64,000 nt of DNA from Hygrocybe punicea (lineage: Eukaryota > Basidiomycota > Agaricomycetes > Agaricales > Hygrophoraceae). The stretch's first letter is position 1; every line of letters starts with the position of its first letter. The translations under genes and the position numbers were made by a program. Of the stretch, positions 34,378-46,170 are shown in pieces. The stretch is taken from contig OY744461.1 of assembly GCA_963556145.1 (NCBI GenBank), positions 744,001 to 808,000 on the forward strand. The letters run 5' to 3'. The notes beneath the pieces are model-generated. The model was not told where the DNA came from. It did no database searches and saw nothing but the letters and a program-made list of their open reading frames with translations.

Positions 34378-34783
34378 CCACCTATGACTCCCATCTAACC
34401 CCTCTAATTAGAGGGAGGCAACAGATCTCGGCCTTCCTCTAACTAGAGGTGTTCCAATGTTTTCAGGGCCTCCTCCAATAAATAAGCTGATATATTTTGA
34501 ACTTCAATACATCATAGTAGCACTGTGATACTATGGTCTCAGCCTCCCTCTAACTAGAGGTGTTCTGATACTTTCAGGGCCTCCTCCAATAAATAAGCTA
34601 AACATAGATACATTGTGAGTAATATAATGATACTATGGTCTCAGCCTCTCCCTCTAACTAGAGGTGTTCTGACATCTGCCCAAGTCATATAATAAATATA
34701 TCCCCTAATTTACATTGGGTTAGACCTGCTTCAATCCTTCACCTGCTAAGTCACATAATCATCAATATCACAATTGATAATTT
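34378..34783 (+). repeat. Left terminal inverted repeat of the KDZ element
   Basis: Begins CCACCTATGACTCCC and contains three CCTCTAA(C/T)TAGAGG palindromes separated by 'tcagggcctcctccaataaataagct' segments. The right TIR matches it in reverse complement, but with one extra internal unit. Confidence 0.88.
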
Positions 34784-36447
34784 TGTCAACTCAACACATA
34801 GTCTGGCACTGAGAACATGACCTATCCCCACCACAGGTATCCACACAACACATGTACATACTTAATCAGCAGATATTGTAAGTACTTGCAACAGATTGGC
34901 TGTCATAACCTGCATCTCATCCTCAGCATCCTCTTCTTCCTCCATCTCTTCCTCCTCCTGCTCACAGTTTTCACACTGGGATGCAGTCTCAGCAATACTT
35001 TCAGCTGGGGGGTTAGGGAATGGTGCAGGGGGGTCCAGGAAGTCAACATCCATCTCCACTGAGAGATCTGGCCGCTTCTCCAGACTCTCACCAGGCTCAA
35101 GACATCCTGTGAAGCCTGGGAGGAGTGCAATGGATTTGAGTTGGTGAAGGTGCTGGTCCTTGAACCGTCCTTCCTCCATGTGATGCAGACCAATTTGATG
35201 GGCCAGCAACGGATTCCTTCTCTGGACCACTGCCTGTGCTGTAAGAAGAAAATTATCCTCATCAATGATGTAGGTGAGTACCCAACGGATTTCAACATTT
35301 AGGCGAGCAATTTCCTCATGAGCCTGTTCAATTTTGAAGAACAGGTCCATTGCAAGGCGACCAGCAGGTGTGGCCCATGGGCGGCTTTGGATGTCGTTGT
35401 GTGAATCATGGAGGAGGTCAAAGTCTGCCGGGAACGCATACTCAACAATGTCTTGCCATTGCAGAGTGCGACGTGGGGGTGACATCGCTTCTGCAGCAGT
35501 ATTGTATCGATCAAGGGCTGTGCGAACAGCCTGAGAACGTGCCTGTAAAGCTTTGGAGATGTGCTTGCATAGTTTGTATCCTGTAAGAGCTTAGAACCTT
35601 GGCACTTAGCACACACCATTGAATGACTTACCTGTTTGTGACATGTTCATCTTTGTTAACTCAAAAATTCGAGCCACAACAAGACCCTCTAGAGCATCCA
35701 ATGCCTTTCGATACTTGCATTCAGCCACTAATTTCCCAGCCCTCTGCCAGTCAGGACTCCCAGGTTCCCATCGCTGCACAATAGTCAATGTCTTCTCCAA
35801 AAGCTGCACAGTCTGGAGATCCTTATCTCTCAACTCCAGTGCATGCCGTCGTCCTGTCTCGATACTCTGTGTTTTGTCACGATGTGCCATCACTACTGTG
35901 GCTGGCATTGCAATGGTCCATGCCTCCTGTGCAGCTTTTAAAAGGACCCTATGTCACTGTCAGTCCCAGTGATATCAGGGGGAGCAGTGTGCTTACTCGC
36001 TTGCTCCAAGATTCACAAGTTTTTGATAATACTCCATCTCCAATGTCTCCACCAGGGGCTCTGACTTCAAGGCTTTGAGATATGCTTGCTCCTCCAGAAG
36101 CCATGTGTGGAACACACCCTCATTCTCAATACCAAGGTCAAGCATTGCCCTTTCGAGTGAGGCTGGTCCACTGGACAGGACCTCGAGTGCATTTTTGTAG
36201 TGACTATAAAGAACTTTTGCTAGAAATTAATGTGAGTATGCATGCAGTGAGAGCACAAGGACAAAAGTTACTATGTGATCCATATGTTTCAAACGTGTCT
36301 GTGTGCTTCATATATGTTGAAATCCTCTGCCGGCGATGAAATGTGCTTGCATGACGAATGCTGCTGGACAGCTCGTTGGACTTTGAGAAGTACAGCTCGC
36401 AATTTTCCAAGGCGGAGGACCCAAGACCCTTTCAGTAGGTTGCCAGG

Positions 36448-37881
36448 TAGTGATGCCGAAGTTCGGTTCGGAACCGATCCGAACCCGGTTTGAACCGCGA
36501 ACCGAACCGGAAGTTCGGTTCTGGTTCAGCCATTTGGCTGAACCGAACCGCTGGTTAAGTTTGCGGTTCTGGCACTGACATGCGGTTCAAACCGCGAACC
36601 GTAATGTATAGTTACCTACGTAGATACTCATTTACTTAATTTTTCACATTTTTTTCTATGCAGTCGCGTGAACTTAGGTCATGTGACCTTAAACATACTC
36701 GCGCGCAACTTCAAGTTCAACTCAACACTAACGTTACTCAACAACCACGGTGAGTAATGACTTTATTTCATATTTTACTGACATTTTTTTACATAGAACA
36801 GCCCCACAGGGCCCACCTTGACCACATAAATAAGGCGCCCGCGGTCGACTTCACCCAACAACCTCCCTTGCGTTCCAACGCGAGTCGGAGTGAATCGATG
36901 GCAGCAGCGGCAGCAGCAGCAACGGCAGTGGCAACACCACCAATGCCACCACCCCGATGACGACGACAGCGACGACGACAATGACGGCCAAATGATCCCC
37001 AGTGACAGCAACCGCAACAGCAGCAGCAGCAACCGCAACAGCAACCGCAACAGCAGCAGCAGCAGCAGCAACAGCAACGCCGGCAGCAGCAGCAGAGCAA
37101 CACCGGCGGCAGCAGCAACCTGCCACCTCAAACGCGGATGATCACGACCACTGCCACCTACAACACCAACACCAACACGACGACGACGACGACAGGGAAG
37201 TTGAAGGCTGGTAGGGTGGTGCGCCCACCTACCAGCCCAGGTACGTACGCTATCTTTAACCCGTCGACAACTTGCTAACCACACACCTCGCAAACCCGGG
37301 CTGACGCGTCAACAGACGCGCAGACATCGTTTGCGAGGAATTCGGCATGGCAACGATGAAGAAGGACGCGGAAAGGGCCAACAACGGCAACAACCACGCA
37401 CAAAAAAAACGCGGAAAGCGAGAGAACTGGCCGCGGAAAGCGAGAGAACTGGCCGGGAGAGTGGTGCACCCACCCCGGTCGCCAGGTAAGTCTTTTTTCG
37501 TTTGCTGTCGAATTTTCCCCACCACCACAGACAGGCACGGTCCACGCCTTCGGCCATCCCGCCTCCATCCGCCCACCAATGCATCGTACCGGGCCCGAAG
37601 ATGCCCCAGCCTGAAGCTACAACCACCCCACCTCCCATCCCACCTCCTGCTTCCCTCGTGAAACCCAGCGCCACATCAATTGATGTGCGCCTGGTCTTCA
37701 CGAGGAGATTTGGAGGTTGGTTCGCGGTTCGAACCGCGTTCGAACGCAGACCGAACGCGTTGAAACCGTTCGACGCGGTTCCGGTTCCGGTTCGGCATTT
37801 GGCTGAACCGAACCAATGGTTTCCGTTCCGGTTTTCCAAAAAAGTCGAAAAACCGGTCCAAACCGAACTTCGGCAACACTA
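36448..37881. mobile_element. Non-autonomous hAT-like element (family 2), complete copy, 1,434 bp
   Basis: Terminal inverted repeats TAGTGATGCCGAAGTTCGGT (left) and TAGTGTTGCCGAAGTTCGGT (right, complemented) are flanked by the 8-bp duplication 'ttgccagg' (36440-36447 and 37882-37889). The subterminal zones are dense in 'gaaccg/cggttc'. The middle has a (cag/caa)n-rich tract and short frames, but no transposase. It sits inside the KDZ transposase gene between 'HICQL' and the following conserved block. A second copy begins at 61557. Confidence 0.93.
36890..37210. repeat. CAG/CAA/GAC-rich microsatellite tract in hAT-like element 2
   Basis: Long imperfect triplet tract (cag, caa, cgacga). All six frames stay open, giving poly-Gln, poly-Ser or poly-Cys peptides that I do not treat as genes. 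The same tract occurs at 62021-62330 in the second copy. Confidence 0.85.
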
Positions 37882-38867
37882 TTGCCAGGTTAGACAACTG
37901 ACAAATATGATTGTGTGCGTGTCCGTGAAAGGTGCCCACAAGAGATGAATGGTTCAGCTGCCAGGCCAGCGGGCCCAGGGGACTGGAATTCAGTGTTTCC
38001 TGAAACTTGCATCTGATATCATAACCTCCGCTGAGGTCTGCACCAAATGTTTCGAGAAGTTTGGCCGTGCAGGCCATCAGGTATTTCGCGCTTATAGATA
38101 GGTTAGTATACAACAGGATAGCAGTTGGGTTAGGCTCTCACAGTTCTCCACTATGAACCATATCTGCTACAACCAAAGCAAACCCATGCCGGCAGAGGGC
38201 AAGGAACACACCCGTCTCATCAAATATTCCCCACATGTGCTTCATGACATTGACTATCATGTTACACCAGCAGTCAGCACATGGATTTTCCTCGCTATCC
38301 CCCTGTGGTGTAGAGTTAGCCAGCGGCAGGACTGCACCAACTCCGGAGATGCATACCTGACCATCCTTTTCTGGCATCATCTCCTGGATGAGACCCTCAG
38401 CCCACTTGTCCACCTCTGCACGTGAGAGATAGTAACTACTGTTGTAAACTCGTGAGTCTGGCCCTTCAATTACTGGGCCGGGGGTAGCCTCTACAGAACC
38501 ATCCGTTTCCTTGGCTGGTCTGCGATGGAGGATTCATTTCAGTGAATTGTTACTATCCATTGTATACAGAAGGCTGAAACGGAGAGGCTGCTTGTCACTG
38601 AGCTTGTATGTGCAAGCAGGGCAAGCAGGGTGTGTCGCAATGTAGTGCCACCTGGACCCGCTGATCGACGACTGACTTAGTAGATAGGTAAAGGTCAAAT
38701 GCGATAGAGAATTGGCAAGAGAGGTGGCATCGAAAGGGTAACCATTGTCATACATTAGAGGGGCTAGGGTTAACAGGGTGCTGCTCACCGAATGCAAGTC
38801 ACAGAGTGTCTTGGTGAAGGCATGTATCAAAAGACGAGGGCAACGAAGGTGTGCCACATGATAGAGC

Positions 38868-40524
38868 TGTTACGTTTCCAACTCCGCTTCCAACCCCGAT
38901 GCCCATTCCGATACCCACCATGACGATTCTGCACTGCACACCTTCCTTTTTCATTTCATTTTGTCCTTTGTCTTCCTTTCAATGTCATTGTTTCTTCATT
39001 TGGACATCCTTGTATTTTCTTATTCTTGTTCTCTTTTTGTCCCTTCTTCTAGAACAATCCAGACTGACCATGGACATCTCCCACGTGACCTTGTTGTACC
39101 CGAATAGTCTCCTTGCCGATGGACGTCACCGACATTGTCTTTTCCCTTCGATATCTTGTTTACGCTATCCCACGACAAACCGATCACAATGGCTGTACTC
39201 CCGACACAGCTCATTACCGTAATTGTTATTGGCAGCATTGCCATCACCTTCCTGATCAGTTTCTACCTTGTTATGATCTATCTTTGGCATTGGCACCGAA
39301 ACCCTTCCGCCATTGATACTTCTGACTTCCACCTCGACAATATATCGACACATAATTGACAATTGCCATTCCCGGATATTTGGTTTCCATATTCGTACCC
39401 TGTGCCCACCATTATCCTCCCTGACGATCCGACGACATTCCTCACCTGCATGCGAACTTTGAACAATCCCCAATCACAAGACATTTCACTGTTCTCTCCA
39501 ATCCGACCATCGCCGGAGCATACTCTTTTGGACTTCGACCACAGACCATACGACTTCCCAAACAGTGAACCAACCCCTATCGCATATTGTTCGCACGACA
39601 CCGCTTCAATGCAGTACCCGACGACTTGTTCCCACAGCTTGTCACTCATGCCATGACTCGACACCTGGACCCACGTTCATTTATCCTTTTCCATCATGAT
39701 CTCGATACCTCCCACACTCGTTTACAATGATACCCTTTCTTGGACGAATACCGACATCAAGTGGACCTTCTTGTTCCACAAACAGGACAAGACATCGCTC
39801 CTCGATACGTCATCAACACAGACATCATCATCCGGTACAGCTTGTGCTGTTCACATGTCTGGCCTCGACCAGCCCACTATCCTAGTTGGTTTTTTCCTTT
39901 ATACATTCCTTCATTTTCTTTCGTACCGACCTTGCCGTTACATCCACACCACCTCAAGACACTCTCATCACCAACCCCACACTGGACGATACCCATCTTC
40001 GACCCGACCGTGCAACGCACTTGCCAGACTGCACACTTGCCTGTCACAGCAAGTGTAGACCCCGAATAGGCAATTCTGCACATCACATGATCCGATGACA
40101 AATCATCCGAGTCATCCGGACCCCCTCTATTCCTCAATGACACCCGGGCCTCCAGTTGGATCGCGAGAACATCGACATGAGGACGCCTCATGTACGCCTC
40201 ATGGTGAACACATGGTGGAGTTGGACATGTTGTAGCTTCATGGTTGTATTTCTATTCACCTCCCCTCAAGACCAGTCACTATATATACTGTTCTTGTTGT
40301 TGGTTCGGACTTTTTCTTCTTTTCCTTTCCTTACGTTTAGTCTGGTTCTTGGGGCAGACCCCCTTGTCTTGGGTAACCCCCACGGCTCGCAATGACTTTA
40401 GACCATGAACCTCCCCCCTTGTAGCAGTGTTATCTACTAATGAAACTGCTGTTCTTCCCTCTGGAAACCGCCCCCCTGTTAAGTTGATTGTTGCCGGAGC
40501 CCGCTGCAGAAGCGATCCGTAACA
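38868..40524. mobile_element. Probable solo LTR, 1,657 bp, in the KDZ transposase
   Basis: The insert begins TGTTACG and ends CGTAACA (TG...CA with short inverted ends) and is flanked by the 5-bp duplication 'agagc' (38863-38867 and 40525-40529). Removing it joins 'VAMTTEVLKLY' to 'HVAHLRCPRL' of the transposase. There is a TATA-like 'tatatatac' near 40282 and no reverse transcriptase or integrase. These features fit an LTR left after recombination between the two LTRs of a retrotransposon. The length is unusually long for a fungal LTR. Confidence 0.8.
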
Positions 40525-41790
40525 AGAGCTTAAGTACCTCAGTAGTCATTGCAACTGATGGGTTGATGGGGGCGCAGGGGACCCTGTTGAACCAGGCCCA
40601 CAGTGACGAAGCTGTCTTCAGGGTGCATTAGAACCTCTCTGGCAGCATATTCTGGGCAGCATTTGTGAGTATAGATGTTGCAAAGCCACATGGACTTACT
40701 GAAGACATCCACCACACATACATGAATACTTTGCCCGCCTTCCCCATCAGAAGTCCCATTGGGTGAGGTACCACCGGCACTCCAGGCCATATAGGCAGTC
40801 GTGATATCATCCATCTGTTGGTTGAACAAGAAGGTACGGCGATCTGTACGGTCTTTGTGCGTGCAATGGTCGGCGATATACCTTGGCCGTGCTCTGTGCG
40901 AAGGTGAGTGAAAACACATTGACAGAGAAAATGACGTTACCCAATGTCCCACATTTCTCATCCAAACTGCTTGGTGATCACCTGGTACTCACCGCCAGCG
41001 TGGCTAATGTCCATTGTCTCATTGCCCATCAATACATCCACCATATTAACCCAGTCTGCATCGTGCTCCGATGGGCTGTCGCGAAGGTCTTGCAATGCCC
41101 ACAGTTCCGCAGGTATGAGGGCTGCAAAAAAGATTGTGAGCTAGGCAGTGGCATGATGAAGGCTAGATCTACCAAGAAGTCGAGCCTGTTCCCTCGCAAT
41201 ACCCTCAGCCTTGCATTCCAGAAGATCCTTCCTCCCGACTGAACTCATCACTTTAAGCTGGTTGTTGAAGGCTAGGTTGCCACCAGTGTAGCAAACCCTC
41301 CTCGAATTGGATGTCGTGACATTCTTGCGAATGGAGGGAGCCATGGTTGTGGTGAAAACTTCAAGTTCAAGTTGTACCTTGTGTCACATGAGCCAGTTGT
41401 CTAGCGAATACTATTACATTTTGCCCTTGAGTCTCTCACAGCTTAGTGACAATAAGATGATACCTTCACTTCTATGTAGGTATACTGTACACACTACTAT
41501 TTCTTGAGAGCAAGGGGGTAGCTGTAGTAACAATGTGAACTCATCTTAGTAACAATGTAAACTCATCTTAAGCTTAGTAACAATGTAAACTCATCTTAAG
41601 CTTAGTAACAATGTAAACTCATCTTCAGGACAGAATCTGGAAATCGGTCAACACTCCACTCCCCGCTGATTGTAGGGCGAAGTCATTAAATCACCATAAC
41701 CCAACATTCAAGCATGATCCTGGTATTGTGCAAATATACAAGACACACAAATAAATGGCATGACAGATGAATCAGATGGGAGGCAGAGTA

Positions 41791-42549
41791 CTAATAGTGG
41801 GGTTGGAAGTGAGAGGGCACAGGGGACCTAACCACTACATCACCCTCCATGTATGTGCTAATGAATAACCTGTCCCCTTCCTCCAGCATGCCAACCTTCT
41901 CGAAGAGGGGATCCTTAACATTGCCAATCGCCTTGTGGGTAAGCTCGCTGGGTCTGCTAGTCAGTTGTGGATGGATTAGAGTATGCAGACACTTACAAGT
42001 CATGGTATACTCCTGGGTTGACACCCCAAAGGACGACCCATATATCAGGTTGTGGACGAAAGGGCGAAAGGGTTTCTTGCACATTCTGTGTGGTAGGGTC
42101 GCCGATTGTTCCCTGTGCGCATGCCAAAGCCCAGGCAGCCTGGGCATCTGACAGTGTTCGGTACCCACAAAAAGATGAGTTTGTGTACCCTGAAGTCGCG
42201 GCTTGACAAGCAGGCCTAGCAAAAAGATAGGTCAACTTATAGTGCGGTTGGAGGTTAGAGGGCTAACCAGCTTGACATAACCCCCAAGTGGCATCCATTG
42301 AACACCACAAATGCCTGTGACTTACCTTTCTTTGCAGGGGAGGGGCTAATAGAGACCGACTTGGGCTCAGGTGGTGACCGGCCCTCGTGATCGTGAGGGG
42401 TCCCTTCTATCACAGTGGACAGTCTGAGGCAGGAGTTCATCGATGAAGTGAGAGTGTCGGTAGTCACAGAGGATGCTGTGTGGAGGTTAGGAGAAGAGGC
42501 AACGGTGGACAAGGGACCTACCAGTACTAAATTCCGACTTCAAAGTCAT
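41791..42549 (-). CDS. Viroplasmin / RNase H1 N-terminal-like protein, cargo of the KDZ element
   Basis: An ATG at 42549 (MTLKSEFSTG) is followed by an intron and a Ser/Pro-rich region. The domain is then 'AFVVFNGCHLGVMSSW', across an intron ending 'tttttgctag', joined to 'PACQAATSGYTNSSFCGYRT' and 'LSDAQAAWALA'. This matches the YxVFxGxxxGVxxxW ... F-x-GYxT-x-x-x-A pattern of the RNase H1 N-terminal (viroplasmin) fold, which binds RNA:DNA hybrids or dsRNA. A second partial copy starts at 'WVVLWGVNPGVYHD'. The 3' exon is uncertain because two frames are open after the last putative intron. It lies divergent to the next gene, 52 bp apart. Proteins with this domain are frequent in Agaricomycetes; the association with the KDZ element is seen here. 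Confidence 0.6.
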
Positions 42550-42601
42550 GTCAGCATGAAGAAAAAAGGACAGAAATATTATGTAATCTGCATCAGCTTG
42601 C

Positions 42602-44586
42602 ATGATGGACATCGACCTACCGAACTCTGTGCCTGCATCAACTGCTCCTGCTGCATTGATCCCTGCTCCTGCATCGACCGCTCCTCCTGCGTCGATGCCT
42701 GCCCCTGCATAGATACCCGCTCCTGAGCCAGAAGATGGGGCCGTCCGTTCACATTCCCACTCAAAACCAACCACTGCACAGAAGGCTTCGCGGAAGCTTG
42801 GGAAGGCCGCCGCAGATGTCAACGCCAAACTCTTCAGTAACGACATCGATGAGTTGTTGCGTGAACGTGAGGAGAAGATCGTGGCCCTGGCATCTAAGCA
42901 CAGCCAGAAGGTCGCGTACATAAGGAAATGCCTGGATCACAACACTCACTACGTTAAACTGCGTGCGCCCAACTTGGCCAATACCATCGCTCATTTCAAG
43001 GCTGTGGAACTGAACAAAGGTTAGTCCGTTAAACTGTTGACCTTGGTATGATGTTCACCACATGGAATGGTAGATCTTCTGAAGGGTGCCAAGCAAAAAT
43101 TGAAGGATCTCAAAGACCTGGCTGCAAGCGACCCGGACCTCAAGAACCTCTCTCAAGATAAGAAAGATGAACTTATCGCTGCTCTTGTCAAGCATCAAGA
43201 GTGAAAGAGAGCTGGTGCCCATCTGTTTAACCGGGCTGCAGCACAGGATGCTCGTGCCACTCTTGAGCGTATCGAAACCGAGGTCTGCACATACTCTCAC
43301 TCTCACAGGTTAGCGCTAACCCTCTCCCTAGCTGGCTCTCTTACAGGAATGCACCAGCGTCCTCGCCTTTCTGTTTGCCACCCATGCACACATCAATCAC
43401 TGTATGCAGCCCAGCCTTGCTGGATCTGGAGACTTGTTGGACTTCTTTGAACAAGTACTTGAGGTGGATCACTGGGACGTCATCCGACAGTTCGAGCAGT
43501 GGGCCTGCAACCCTAGAGGTAAGCTAGACCAACACCTGGCCAAGAGACCCACTCATGACATCTTTCTGTAGGGGGAAAAGAGCAGGAGACTTTGGCCTCA
43601 GTCTGTGCTGAATGCACCAAACTTATTGCATCTGGGCTTCGTAAGTAGTTTCCTGTCCTCTATTATTCGACACTCAGTTAGTACCTACAGATTTTGCTTC
43701 CAAGACAAAGAAGATCTCCATGAATTACATCAACTATGACACCATCATTGTGCTTGCTCATAACGTCCGACTTCTTGGCTGGCCCTCTGACCTCAAGTTT
43801 GCCACTCCTTTGGAGATTGGGAATATGGCTGACATTCGCAAGCTTCGTGATGCCCTGAAGTCTGGCACTTGCAAGTGGGTCTGCCTCAGCAACCATGAAC
43901 TCATCAAATTCCAGGAAGAGTGGCAGCGATGCATAGATATTGGAGAGGTTGTGGGGAGGAAACGTAAGATGCAAAAAGACAAAGGCGCCAAGCGTGTGCA
44001 TAAGGTGGTTCAGCAGGAAGATCACGCTGGCTCTGAGGGTGATGGTGATGATGATGAGCAGAGCAGCAGCAGTGATGATGACTGACCTCCTCAGAAGCTG
44101 GCCAGGCTCGAGACGGTGGTGCGATTGAGCAAGCCGACGACTACTGGCAAGGTCAAACGCAAGGCAGAAGTCCAGCGTGACGATGACAATGAGAGTGACA
44201 GTGGTGGCAATGATGACACACCTGACCTGAAGGCGAAGCCAAAGAAGGTTGTGAAAGCGAATAAGCCATTGGCTACAGGCAAGGTCGAACCCAAGCCCAA
44301 CTGCAAAGTCCAGCATGACGACGATGAAGAGAGTGACAGCAGTGGCCATGACACATCTGACCCAAAGGCCAAGCCAAAGAAGGTTGGGCTAGCAAGCAAG
44401 GCCAAGGCCAAAGCCCAGCGCAATAATGAAGGGAAGTGGAATAGCAGTGGGGATGATGATGCCCCTCCTCAGAAAAAAGCCAAGTCAATGCAAACTGTGT
44501 GGGCAAGCAAGCCCACCACTGGGAGGCTAACCCGCAGCAAGGTGAAGGCAGGACTCTTTGGAAGCAACCAGCAAGGAGATGACTGA
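42602..44586 (+). pseudogene. Second KDZ-element cargo: basidiomycete multicopy protein of unknown function
   Basis: The gene starts MMDIDLPNSVPASTAPAAL and has several introns. Conserved pieces are 'ADVNAKLFSNDIDELLRERE', 'LFNRAAAQDARATLERIE', 'DLLDFFEQVLEVDHWDVIRQFEQWACNP', 'MNYINYDTIIVLAHNVRLLGWP' and 'DIRKLRDALKSGTCKWV', followed by an acidic/Lys-rich tail with about three imperfect ~45-residue repeats. This is a very abundant uncharacterised family in mushroom genomes. In-frame stops are present at the Pro/Ala linker (TAG), after 'ALVKHQE' (TGA) and before the tail ('SSDDD' TGA), so the copy is a pseudogene or has unmodelled introns. Confidence 0.65.
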
Positions 44587-44770
44587 GGGTTCTGAGGATG
44601 ATGAGGAAGTGTGAGTCTGACAGCTCCTGAACATCAGCTGTGCCCCCTTGCTGGACCTGTCTAGTGCACAAAACCCCTCCTCTAAAATATTGCCTTGCCT
44701 TGTCTTGTCTAGAACTCCCCCTTGTTGATTTTGTATATAAAATTGAAATGATAATGGTAGAAAAAGAACC

Positions 44771-45273
44771 AAATTATCAATTGTGATTGATGATTATATG
44801 ACTTAGCAGGTGAGGGATTGAAGCAATGTAAATTAGGGGATATATTATTATTATTTATTATATGACTTGGCAGATATCAGAACACCTCTAGTTAGAGGGA
44901 GGCTGAGACCATAGTATCATTATACTACTCACAATGTATCTAAGTTTAGCTTATTTATTGGAGGAGGCCCTGAAAGTATCAGAACACCTCCAGTTAGAGG
45001 GAGAGGCTAAGACCATAGTATCATTATACTACTCACAATGTATCTATGTTTAGCTTATTTATTGGAGGAGGCCCTGAAAGTATCAGAACACCTCTTGTTA
45101 GAGGGAGGCTGAGACCATAGTATCACAGTACTACTATGATGTATTGAAGTTCAAAATATATCAGCTTATTTATTGGAGGAGGCCCTGAAAACATTGGAAC
45201 ACCTCTAGTTAGAGGGAGGCTGAGATCTGTTGCCTCCCTCTAATTAGAGGGGTTAGATGGGAGTCATAGGTGG
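44771..45273 (-). repeat. Right terminal inverted repeat of the KDZ element
   Basis: Reverse complement of the left TIR, ending ...GGGAGTCATAGGTGG. It holds one more internal repeat unit than the left end (about 503 bp against 406 bp), so the subterminal units vary in number. Confidence 0.88.
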
Positions 45274-46170
45274 TTTGGCTCTGCCTTTCAAATGACCATG
45301 CCAAGTGTAATATCTTGGCAAGCTCTGCCTTTCAAATACCCATCATGCTATGTGGTTGCAACATTTGCCTGACATTTGGGCATCAAACCTTGGTACCATT
45401 TTTGTTCACTCATCTCTCTGATATACCTTACATGCCATTATTTGACAGCCTTATTTGCAACAGACATATATAGTTTTAGAGTTTGTTCTTGTCATACTAA
45501 GCCATGTGCAGACATGCTGATGCCTGCCTTTCAAAATGTCCGAGGGGATCAACTGTGGTACCACACCTCACCATGTGCCACTTGGCTGCAGCCCATTTGA
45601 CAGTGCTACCTTAGCTGGAGAACAATCAAAAGTACATCACAATGATGATGATGCCACTGCTGGTTGGTCCTGTTGTTGAGTGTATGTGGGATTTATGCTG
45701 ACTTGTGAATACAATTTGAGGGAATGGCTGTCGGTGCCACTTAACAGGCAGTATTTGGGAGAGATGGCTTATCAGAAGGTACATCCCAAGATGTATATTT
45801 GGTCCTTCCTGACATTGACACCGACAGTTCCAGAGGATGCTCATCTCGCATCCACCCATGACATGCCCATACATCTGCCCACCAATAGTCACACACGCCA
45901 TACAGCCAAGATGACCCACCACATCTGCTTCATACAGGCTCAAGCCCATGGCAATTGTACCAAATTGTGCCATGTCATCAAAATGCTACAGATGCATTCA
46001 CATAGAGATACAATGCCAATGCCAACCGCATCTCCAATGCCTAATAGACCCACAAATGTTATGTCTACTCAAAAACTGCAGCTCCCACAAGAAAATGTGA
46101 GTAAACAAATTGCAGTCACTTATGTATTCGGACATATTGTGTGACAGAAGTCAGAAATTCTATGTTGTCA
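45274..46170. other. Gap between KDZ element and family-A gene copy 2
   Basis: A plus-strand frame of 154 codons (45680-46144) has no motif or splice support. Repeated phrases 'gctctgcctttcaaat' occur at about 45278 and 45322, with a related 'cctgcctttcaaa' near 45526. No gene is assigned. Confidence 0.35.

Larger units (their letters stand above)
34862..41344 (-). pseudogene. KDZ transposase, broken by two insertions and frame breaks
   Basis: Read right to left, the conserved pieces appear in family order. These are 'ISHAGGEYQ' (near 41000), 'HKDRTDRRTFLFNQQMDDIT' and 'AYMAW', 'VVDVFSKSMWL', 'VAMTTEVLKLY' continuing after the LTR insertion into 'CPRLLIHAFTKTLCDLH', and 'CPACTYKL' with 'YTMDSNNSLK'. 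Then come 'DKWAEGLIQEM', 'HMWGIFDETGVFLALCRHGF', 'GYDIRCKF', 'SPLGPLAWQLNHSSLVGTFHGHAHNHICQL', 'FHRRQRI', 'RDKTQSIETGRRHALELRDK', 'FELTKMNMSQTG', 'VEYAFPADFDLLHD' and the acidic tail. The probable catalytic Asp residues are in 'MDSNN' and 'GYDI'. Insertions at 36448-37881 and 38868-40524 and a frameshift near 40570 inactivate it. Confidence 0.85.
34378..45273. mobile_element. Large KDZ DNA transposon (about 10.9 kb) with long TIRs, inactive
   Basis: Long terminal inverted repeats (34378-34783 and 44771-45273) begin with CCACCTATGACTCCCATCTA. They contain sub-terminal repeats of about 110-115 bp with the small palindrome CCTCTAACTAGAGG. Inside are a KDZ-type transposase (minus strand), a viroplasmin-like gene (minus) and a further protein gene (plus). 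KDZ elements (Kyakuja-Dileera-Zisupton) are known large cargo-carrying transposons of basidiomycetes. Two later insertions split the transposase. I could not find a clean target duplication: the left flank is 'ttatttag' and the right flank is 'tttggctc'. Confidence 0.85.

Noticed and set aside
36757..37214. Poly-Gln, poly-Ser and poly-Cys ORFs (and the same at 61888-62272)
   Set aside because: Triplet-repeat tract in a non-autonomous element; all frames are open.
34370..45281. 8-9 bp target-site duplication of the KDZ element
   Set aside because: The flanks 'ttatttag' and 'tttggctc' do not match, so no duplication is claimed.
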